A DNA stretch of 64,000 nucleotides from Oncomelania hupensis (Eukaryota; Mollusca; Gastropoda; Littorinimorpha; Pomatiopsidae). The position numbers were made by a program, and so were the translations under genes. A model generated the notes under the pieces. It was given only the letters and a program-made list of their open reading frames with translations. It did not search any database and was not told where the DNA came from. The DNA is taken from NCBI GenBank assembly GCA_036898135.1, contig CM072523.1:4981159-5045158 (forward strand), in the 5' to 3' direction. This document shows, one piece after another, positions 57,481 to 64,000 of the stretch; within the stretch, counting starts at the first letter, position 1, and each line of letters starts with the position of its first letter.

Positions 57481-58595
57481 CCTTTCTTTCTTGCTTGCGA
57501 CACATTTCGCTGTTTTGAGATTCAGTACTTTTGTCATGCATTATCTATGCTCCATGGTGTTTCTTCTCTACCTTATTTCCAACCTAACTCCAGTGACATA
57601 AATGTAATTTTCCTCTCCTCTCCCTCCTCCTCCCCCCCCCTACTTTTTTCCTCTCCCCTTCCTTCCCCCCTTCTCTCTCCCAACATTCATCAATGTTGCT
57701 CCAACGACGATGGATTTAATATTAAGGTGTTACAGTGCACGCTTCTGCGTTTAGAGAAGCTAGCAGAAATGGTTAATTCAGTAATGTCTTCTTGATATAC
57801 TTTTATCCTGTTTTACTGTTTACTGTTTAGTGTTGTTATACTGTCCTTTATCGTCTTGTAACATTTATATCTGGCACCACGTGTGAATTTCTCTTTGATT
57901 GAGATAATAAAGTGATCGTATTCGTATTCGTAAATCCAACCGCGTTACTGTTCGGAAGGGCGTCCGTGTACAAGCACCCTGTTGTGAGTGGGTTCCTTGC
58001 ACAGGCGCTTGTATCTGGACACGCAAGCGCCTATACCTCTATACGCGTGTCCAGATACAAGCGCCTGTGGTTCCTTGCTTTAGGATCTCTTATAACATAC
58101 AAAACGAGGCTTCGCAGAAAACCCCACGCCCGGTTCCTTACAGCTAACCATCATTAAGGTATTTCACTCGCTTTTTTTTAATCGGAGAAAGGCACAGCCG
58201 CGAAGGAGAAGCGACGGACATTGTCCTCAAAACGCTTGCCCTGAGAAAAAAGGGGGTTACCAAAGACTCTCTAAGTCTCCTAAGACGACGTTTTTGCGAA
58301 TGGTAATTCGTTTTCACTACATTACGTTTTTGTATGGACCGACTGTGTGGCATGTGGGCACACTCTGGCTTTGGTCTGGTCTTCACTTGTGGGAGGAACT
58401 TGGCGAGTCTCAAACAAGCTGTTTGACGTTTTGGGATGTATAGCTCATTGATCTACGCAACCAAATGGTTTTGGCTCAGGTAGAAAGTATTGAACCAGAC
58501 TGGTGTGACCTTTTCCCACTGACAATTGCCAATTAGTGGTGATGTTGGGTTCGTTGTTGCTGATGACCTGAACGAGGGAGAGGACGTACTTCTTG
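57481..58595. other. Unassigned sequence
   Basis: No gene was recognised. At 57988-58070 is an inverted pair, CAGGCGCTTGTATCTGGACACG and its reverse complement (GTGTCCAGATACAAGCGCCTG) about 45 bp later, a ~21-bp-stem hairpin. Confidence 0.5.
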
Positions 58596-59062
58596 ATTGT
58601 TCAGTGTCTTGATTGTTCAGTGTCTTTATTGTTCAGTGTTCTTATTGTTCAGTGCCCTTATTGTACAGTGTATTTGTTGTTCAGTTTTCTTATTGATCTG
58701 TGTTCTTATTGTTCAGTGTCCTTATTAGTCCGTGTCTCGGCGTTCTTATTGTTCAGTGTCTTTAGTGTTCGGCGTTCTTATTGTTCAGTGTCTTTAGTGT
58801 TCGGCGTTCTTATTGTTCAGTGTCTTTAGTGTTCGGCGTTCTTATTGTTCAGTGTCTTTAGTGTTCGGCGTTCTTATTGTTCAGTGTCTTTAGTGTTCGG
58901 CGTTCTTATTGTTCAGTGTCTTTAGTGTTCGGGGTTCTTATTGTTCAGTGTCTTTATCGTTCAGTGTCTATATTGTTCAGTGTCCATATTGTTCAGTGTC
59001 TATATTGTTCAGTGCCTTTATTGTTCAGTGCCATTATTGTTCAATGTGTTTATTGTTCAGTA
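58596..59062 (+). repeat. GTTCAGTG minisatellite with ~32-bp higher-order unit
   Basis: The basic 16-17-bp unit is TTATTGTTCAGTGTC-like. In 58741-58935 it alternates with TTTAGTGTTCGGCGTTC, giving a ~32-bp dimer repeated about six times. The flanks contain only the simple unit. Confidence 0.93.
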
Positions 59063-59286
59063 GCGATGAACGAAAGCAAACATCCACAAACGCGCGCGCG
59101 GGTTTTCGCAAGAATCCGAGCACGCACACGGGCACACACACATACACACATGAATGCATTCACATAGACACACACACACACAGAGTCGAGGTTACACAGT
59201 ATTAACATGACTTTCCCGAAATGCCACATATTGTGCTGACAATGGGTCATATTTCGTCCCCATTTTTAAGTACTTTGAAGCGTTCG

Positions 59287-59306
59287 AACCCTAACCCTAA
59301 CCCTAA
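59287..59306 (-). repeat. Short telomere-like (CCCTAA)n run
   Basis: ACCCTAACCCTAACCCTAAC is about three TTAGGG units on the minus strand, in unique-looking sequence. It is too short to be a chromosome end. Confidence 0.8.
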
Positions 59307-59454
59307 CGGATCATTGTTCTGACGTCAAAACATGTAGGCATGTCAATACAAGTTATGTAGATGTTCATTGATTTGTCCAGATAACACTGTGTAAGTGTGC
59401 CCGCAGACGCAGGCACGCACACACACTTTCTCTCTCACATATACACACACTCTA

Positions 59455-59735
59455 AATGAAATGAACACTTGTTGAACACTTTCTCACACTTTAAGTGTTA
59501 GTAAGTGTTCACAAAGCATTAGAAAGTGTTTACAATGTGTTAAATACTGTTCAGGACTGAACACCGGTGTTCAAACGCCAACAAAACTGAACACTTATCT
59601 TGATGGAAACACTTTTAAACGCTTGATGAACGCTTTTAAACACGTGTTGAACGGTTGTTGTTACCATCTGAACACACAGTGTTCAAATCATCAATTCTCA
59701 CTGCACACTTTCTGTTACTTACTGAACACACATAG
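59455..59735. repeat. GAACAC/GTGTTC-rich patch
   Basis: At least a dozen GAACAC or GTGTTC (or one-mismatch) hexamers lie in 280 bp in both orientations, including the perfect palindrome GAACACCGGTGTTC near 59560-59574. The hexamer spacing is irregular, so it is not a simple tandem array. Confidence 0.6.
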
Positions 59736-59809
59736 CGTAGCGTTTAGAGCTCAAGGCCGCGGGCCAAGATCAAGCCCCATGTTAAAAATAGATTCATTCC
59801 CACAATCCT

Positions 59810-60078
59810 TTGCGTCATCGACACAAACATTGCGGTAGCCACGGTACTTGCAATAGCGATGAACGCTATTCATTCAAAGATTACATGAAAGATGTAGTAT
59901 TTTTCCGATTTCCTGACTGGGAAAAGAAAAGAACAGAGTTTGAAAGATGGGTACATGCCTGCGGACGTAAAGGTTTCACTCCTCAAACGGCTAAATGAAT
60001 ACCAAAGAATCCGAAGTTTTTGTGTATCAAGCACTTCGTATTTGACCGACCGACTGCAAGAAATCCCGATCCTTTCAA
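59810..60078 (+). pseudogene. Decayed THAP zinc-finger domain
   Basis: The frame encodes a THAP-type DNA-binding finger: Cys at 59831 and 59849 (C-x5-C), then CNSDERY, VVFFRFPDWEKKR, WVHACGRK, and after a TGA at 59996-59998 the in-frame remainder with CIKH (Cys 60023, His 60032) and RPTARNPDPF. THAP proteins are DNA-binding factors and P-element-like transposases. The spacings C-x5-C and 57 residues between the second and third Cys are slightly longer than usual. No further coding DNA follows, and a LINE/SINE end begins at about 60080. No initiator ATG is present near the domain start. Confidence 0.72.
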
Positions 60079-60079
60079 T

Positions 60080-60345
60080 TTAATTCAATACAACTTTATT
60101 TATCCACATAAGGCAATTACAAGATTTAGAAGCAGCTCATTTTTTGTTAAAAAAAAATTATAAACGGTGGAATGTGAAACAAGGTATCACAACATTGTCA
60201 CACGATCTTATAAGCACGTAGGCCTACATGTCCTACCCTACAAACATAAACCAAACACACAACACACACATACATTCTGTCATAGAATGTAGTAAATCGT
60301 CCCCTATACGCATATTGTGTCCGGGGACGTTAATTTTACTAAAAA
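60080..60345 (-). repeat. Retroelement 3' end, minus strand
   Basis: AATTCAATACAACTTTATTT near 60083 mirrors a LINE/SINE tail, and CGTCCCCTATACGC, then GTGTCCGGGGACGTTAAT at 60299-60337 matches the inverted motif at 38073. The family is not identified. Confidence 0.45.
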
Positions 60346-60772
60346 AAAAACAACAACATAAAAATAAAAAATAAAAAATAAACCCACACAAACACACATC
60401 ACGAACACTTACCGCCGACAGTTAAATAAAAACATGAAGGTAATATAATAGGGTAATTAAAAATATCAATTAATCATCAAATCAATCACTCCATAAACAA
60501 TCAATCAATCACTGAATCGGGCCATACCGTCTTTCCCATCCCACTACATTCCAGATCAGGTAAGAAACGAACAAGGTTATTACATTTTTCGATTCTTTTG
60601 CTTCTCATGTGATAAACTAATTTGCATCTCGCAAAGTTTGCAGTCCTCACACTCATAAATTATGAAAGCAACATAACTCCCTACTGTCTGCACAATATAG
60701 GCCTAGCTGTATGATGATATTCTAAAATTCTTGCAACTGCAGCGTTCTTGTTAGGTGCTTTTTGGGTTCAGA

Positions 60773-60774
<2 letters not shown>

Positions 60775-60843
<69 letters not shown>
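60775..60843 (+). repeat. (CT)n microsatellite
   Basis: About 34 dinucleotides with one TTT interruption. Confidence 0.94.
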
Positions 60844-60844
<1 letters not shown>

Positions 60845-61425
60845 AGTATATAGCATTTACTGGTTACGGCCTGTATTTGTATGTATACCCTGGGATTTTT
60901 AAAATTTGATTTGGGATTTACACTTTTAGATTTCACTTTCTGTCATAATAGGTTAACTTGGGCAAATGTTCAGTATTGCCTTAACACTTGTGAATAAATA
61001 CTGTGTGTTTTCATGTAGCCTGATGTCTTAAAACAGTAATGCCACGCTCAAGACAACCACAGGAAATCTTTCAAACGTCGCCTTAATCAAGGTCGGATCA
61101 GCAGGTTCACGCGGGAGGGTGCACTTTTTTTTTGCGGGGTGGGGGAGGGGGGGTGGGGGGCATAGAGAGAAGTTTTTGTATCTTACCTCAGATTTATAGC
61201 AAAGAACAGTTATTCTTTTAAAATAACAGTTTATGGGCAAAACGCCCTGACATACATGTGTTACACTTTCTTTTGTTGTTGAGTTTGAGCTGTTACATGT
61301 CTAACATGTGTAGGCCGATTGGTGAGTGTGAGTAAACGAAAGAAGAAAGGAGGGAGGGGCGTGAAGAGGGCAGGGATTGATATCGGAAAGAAAATAAGAG
61401 AGAATGCATCTTTGAGGTAAATGAC

Positions 61426-61426
61426 G

Positions 61427-61483
<57 letters not shown>

Positions 61484-61615
61484 GTATCACTTTGGTGGAA
61501 AGACTTTAAATAAATTATTATTGTATCACTTTGGTGGAAAGACTTTAAATACATTAAACAACTTCTTCTACTTCTTCTTCTTCCTCTTCTGCTTCTTCTT
61601 CTTCTTCTTCTTCTT

Positions 61616-61646
<31 letters not shown>

Positions 61647-61680
61647 TTTTTATTATTATTGTCCTCTATTCTTCTTCTTC

Positions 61681-61756
<76 letters not shown>

Positions 61757-61760
61757 CATC
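61426..61760 (+). repeat. Complex (TTA)n/(TTC)n triplet array
   Basis: TTA at 61426-61482, a duplicated 36-bp segment (TTGTATCACTTTGGTGGAAA plus GACTTTAAATA) at 61483-61554, TTC at 61565-61645 and ATT at 61686-61755. Confidence 0.93.
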
Positions 61761-61899
61761 ATCATCATTATGCTGCTGCTGCTGCTGATGATGATGATTA
61801 GCATGATGATTATTAGCATGATGATTATTATGAATATTATGGATATTCTGAATATATTCTTCTTCCTCTTCTTTTTCTCCTTCCTCTTCTTTCTTCTTC

Positions 61900-61993
61900 T
61901 TCTTTTTTTTTTTTTTTTTTTTTTTTTGTCGTCCGTGGGGGGGGGGGGGGGGGGGGGGGTGCACGTGCACCCGTTGCACCCCCCCCCCCCCAA
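61900..61993 (+). repeat. Poly-T, poly-G and poly-C homopolymers
   Basis: T run at 61901-61927, G run at 61937-61959, GTGCACGTGCAC palindrome, then a C run at 61979-61992. GGATCTTGGGG on the minus strand at the right edge resembles a common MITE end, so the block may be part of a MITE. That assignment is weak. Confidence 0.85.
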
Positions 61994-62087
61994 GATCCGC
62001 CCTCGTGTTTGTGTCTATGTGGCCACGTGGCTAATTTTCGTGAAAGAAAGTCTTGACCTTGGCCCGCGGCCTTGAGTTCTAAACGCT

Positions 62088-62767
62088 AAAAACTGGAGCA
62101 GACGAAAAAAGGGAGGTAAGGCAAATTTTACTTCCAGAAACTGTCGCGACATACTCAAAGTATAATTTTTATAATCAGTTGCATCATACACTATTTCTAC
62201 ATAATTATAATAAACATACAATTTTCCTTATAGTTGTGTGCCTAAACTATTTCTAACATATAATCCCAGTATTATGTTTTTCAAATGCGTAGATGGTTTT
62301 CGACATTCATTCCGATTTCCGTTAGGCTTTCCGTTTCAAAATTGGAGGTAATTAGCATTTTCTGATTTTGGGGCCATTTGATTCTGCCCTCTCACTGTCT
62401 AAATTATTGTTTGAGTTCAGATGTTTTGAAAATGTCATTTGGTTCATTTTTTTATTTGTGATTCCCACGTGCGACTACAAGTACTAAGACAAGTAGTAAA
62501 TAGATTATCATTACTACTAGCCTAACCGGTTAACGTAAGTATAGTCTATTGTAGTAGCCTAAGTAGGCCTATTGAGTTTTCAGCGGCCAATTCCTGTGTT
62601 TAAAACAAAGTACTTACGTGTATGCAGATCACTCGAAATAGACCTTTGGATTTCCTAACAATGCTAACAAGAGTTATAGATCTGTGTCGTCACAGATAAA
62701 AACTTACTAACCTACTGTGTGTTAGTGCAAGTTTTCTTAGGAAGATTCACTGAACTAAACTTGTAGA
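62088..62767. other. Upstream region of the zinc-finger gene
   Basis: AT-rich, no repeat recognised. It may hold the promoter and 5' UTR of the downstream frame, but no core promoter motif stands out. Confidence 0.4.
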
Positions 62768-64000
62768 ATGGATGAGTTTATCTGTAGTTTGTGTCCCATC
62801 ACTTCAAAAACTTTTCAAGATTTCCAGTCTCACTATGTTAAAACACACAAAAATCACCCAGGTTTTTATGTTGCCTGTACCGTTGCTTCTTGTGGCTACT
62901 CAACAAAATCATGGGGATCTTTCAAAATGCACATGCACAGGAAACATTCTGTCCCAACTGATGGAAATGATGCAAATAGTTTACCTTGTGAATTAGATGG
63001 ACCTGATATTCTTGATACAGAAGAAGAAAGATGCACTCCATTTTATTTTAACACAGCATACACATTGTCACTTCAAGCTGAGCATAACCTGTCCCAGGCA
63101 GCCATTGACAAAGTGGTATCTACTACCAGTACATTGGTTGAAAATCATTTGAATCATTACAAGTCACAGTTGAAGAGAAAATGTTCAGAACTTGGCATAG
63201 ATCCAAGTGTTTGTGACAGTGTTTCAACTGATGTTCTGTTGGATGATTTCGACTCAAACACCAAAAGACAGAAAGTATATTCAAGTCATTTGGATACTCT
63301 TCTCCATCCACAGAAAGTGAAACTAGGTGAGATGATTGTTACAGTTAAAGGTAAACATGAAAACCGTGCAAACTTTGGATACTTTGTTCCCCTGAAACCA
63401 AACCTAATCAATCTTCTGAACATGCCAGAGGTGTGGGAATGTGTTCAAAACCCCCACCGTTCAAACAATCACAGCGTTTTCAAACATGACGTTTCTGATG
63501 GAACTGCTATGAAGGACCACCCTTTGTTTTCCGTGGATCAACAAGCACTGCAGATTTTCCTCAACTGTGACGATCTAGAGATAGTCAATCCCATTGGCAC
63601 TCATGTAAAAAAGAACAAGGTCTCAGTCTTCTACTTCACACTTGGCAATATCCCCCCTCACCTTCGCTCAAGTTTGCATGTGATACAGCTTGTTGCCATT
63701 GCAAAGACTAGCCACGCAAGAGGTGCAAATGCTCTTCAAAACCTGTTGGCAGATTTTCTTCACACTTTAAACGAGTTGTCGGTTGGCATTGACATAGACC
63801 TTTTTGGAACCCAGATGAGAATCAGGGGAGCTCTAGTTTTTGTCTCAGCTGACACACTAGCTTCAAACTGGTTGGGAGGCTTCAAAGAAGGGGTTTCGTT
63901 TGCAGTAAAGAATTGTCGTGCTTGCGACCTTGAAAACAAGAAAATGTCGTCGGTAAAATCTGAAGGCGAGGTCCGAAGAAGAACAATGGAAGTCCACAGA
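62768..64000 (+). CDS. C2H2 zinc-finger, transposon-like protein (5' part, cut by window end)
   Basis: A continuous 411-codon frame without stops begins at ATG 62768 (A at -3, G at +4, a good Kozak context) and reaches the window edge. Residues 6-27 and 37-60 form two C2H2 fingers (C-x2-C-x12-H-x4-H and C-x4-C-x12-H-x4-H). A low-complexity acidic linker follows to about 150. From about 290 comes a block typical of a family widespread in fish and invertebrate genomes as intronless uncharacterised proteins: FTLGNIPPHLRSS, IQLVAIAKTSHAR, and near 368 NWLGGFKEGV, followed by Cys383 and Cys386. Such proteins are often transposon-derived, but I cannot name the superfamily and infer no reaction. The frame has no introns and uses mixed codons unlike the low-complexity surroundings. 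It looks intact over the visible part. Confidence 0.8.
   Translation, partial: MDEFICSLCPITSKTFQDFQSHYVKTHKNHPGFYVACTVASCGYSTKSWGSFKMHMHRKHSVPTDGNDANSLPCELDGPDILDTEEERCTPFYFNTAYTLSLQAEHNLSQAAIDKVVSTTSTLVENHLNHYKSQLKRKCSELGIDPSVCDSVSTDVLLDDFDSNTKRQKVYSSHLDTLLHPQKVKLGEMIVTVKGKHENRANFGYFVPLKPNLINLLNMPEVWECVQNPHRSNNHSVFKHDVSDGTAMKDHPLFSVDQQALQIFLNCDDLEIVNPIGTHVKKNKVSVFYFTLGNIPPHLRSSLHVIQLVAIAKTSHARGANALQNLLADFLHTLNELSVGIDIDLFGTQMRIRGALVFVSADTLASNWLGGFKEGVSFAVKNCRACDLENKKMSSVKSEGEVRRRTMEVHR

Noticed and set aside
59287..59306. Chromosome end
   Set aside because: Only three telomeric units, with several kilobases of ordinary sequence on both sides.
59560..59574. Glucocorticoid-type hormone response element
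   Set aside because: The palindrome GAACACCGGTGTTC has a 4-bp rather than 3-bp spacer between GAACA and TGTTC, and there is no context to support receptor binding.

Overview
The window looks like an intron-rich, repeat-dense metazoan nuclear genome, most likely a lophotrochozoan such as a marine gastropod. The grounds are many long microsatellites, several SINE families with tRNA-like or 5S-like heads, Gmr1-type Gypsy LTR elements, L2-like and RTE-like non-LTR fragments, and no bacterial signal (no operons, no ribosome binding sites). The phylum is inferred from repeat style, not from a diagnostic gene. No complete host gene is visible. Almost everything that can be named is a mobile element, a relic of one, or a tandem repeat.

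Layout. 1-539: a GCGC-tail repeat and low-complexity DNA. 540-7781: a whole Gypsy-class LTR retrotransposon with two apparently identical 1,565-bp LTRs and a perfect CCCAT target duplication. Its coding order is Gag (SCAN-like capsid segment, zinc knuckle), protease, integrase, then RNase H. The integrase lies upstream of RNase H, as in the Gmr1 group, and the reverse transcriptase core is missing. 7782-12000: AT-rich DNA, a 153-bp Harbinger-type MITE, SINEs and microsatellites. 12-13 kb: the 3' end of an L2-like LINE on the minus strand. 13.3-21.5 kb: four repeats that include three copies of a ~575-bp element with target duplications, and a ~0.94-kb pentanucleotide satellite. 22.5-24 kb: an RTE-like reverse transcriptase pseudogene, the longest of seven fragments of one family whose tail is (ATAGG)n. 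24.4-30.1 kb: a 5S/tRNA chimeric SINE, tRNA-headed SINEs, a Tigger-type element nested in one of them, and purine-rich minisatellites.

31-32.5 kb: a solo LTR of the first element's family, minus strand, with its own 5-bp target duplication (CGCTT). 32.9-37.2 kb: a compound set of long inverted repeats bounded by CA/GT tracts. 37-54 kb: SINE and LINE fragments among unassigned sequence, including a two-layer nested insertion at 46.0-46.4 kb. 54-59 kb: a homopyrimidine tract, a fourth copy of the 575-bp element, and 47-bp and ~32-bp minisatellites. 59.3-60.1 kb: a short telomere-like run, a GAACAC/GTGTTC-rich patch and a decayed THAP zinc finger. 61-62 kb: G-tract and triplet repeats. 62,768-64,000: an uninterrupted 411-codon frame for a C2H2 zinc-finger, transposon-like protein that runs off the window end; it is the only intact coding sequence not obviously from a retroelement.

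The elements do not form a pathway. They form layers: target duplications and interrupted copies let several insertions be ordered in time. The most unusual items are the reverse-transcriptase-less Gmr1-like element with matching LTRs, the SINE that joins a tRNA-type A box to a nearly complete 5S rRNA internal promoter, and the compound inverted-repeat structure at 33-37 kb.
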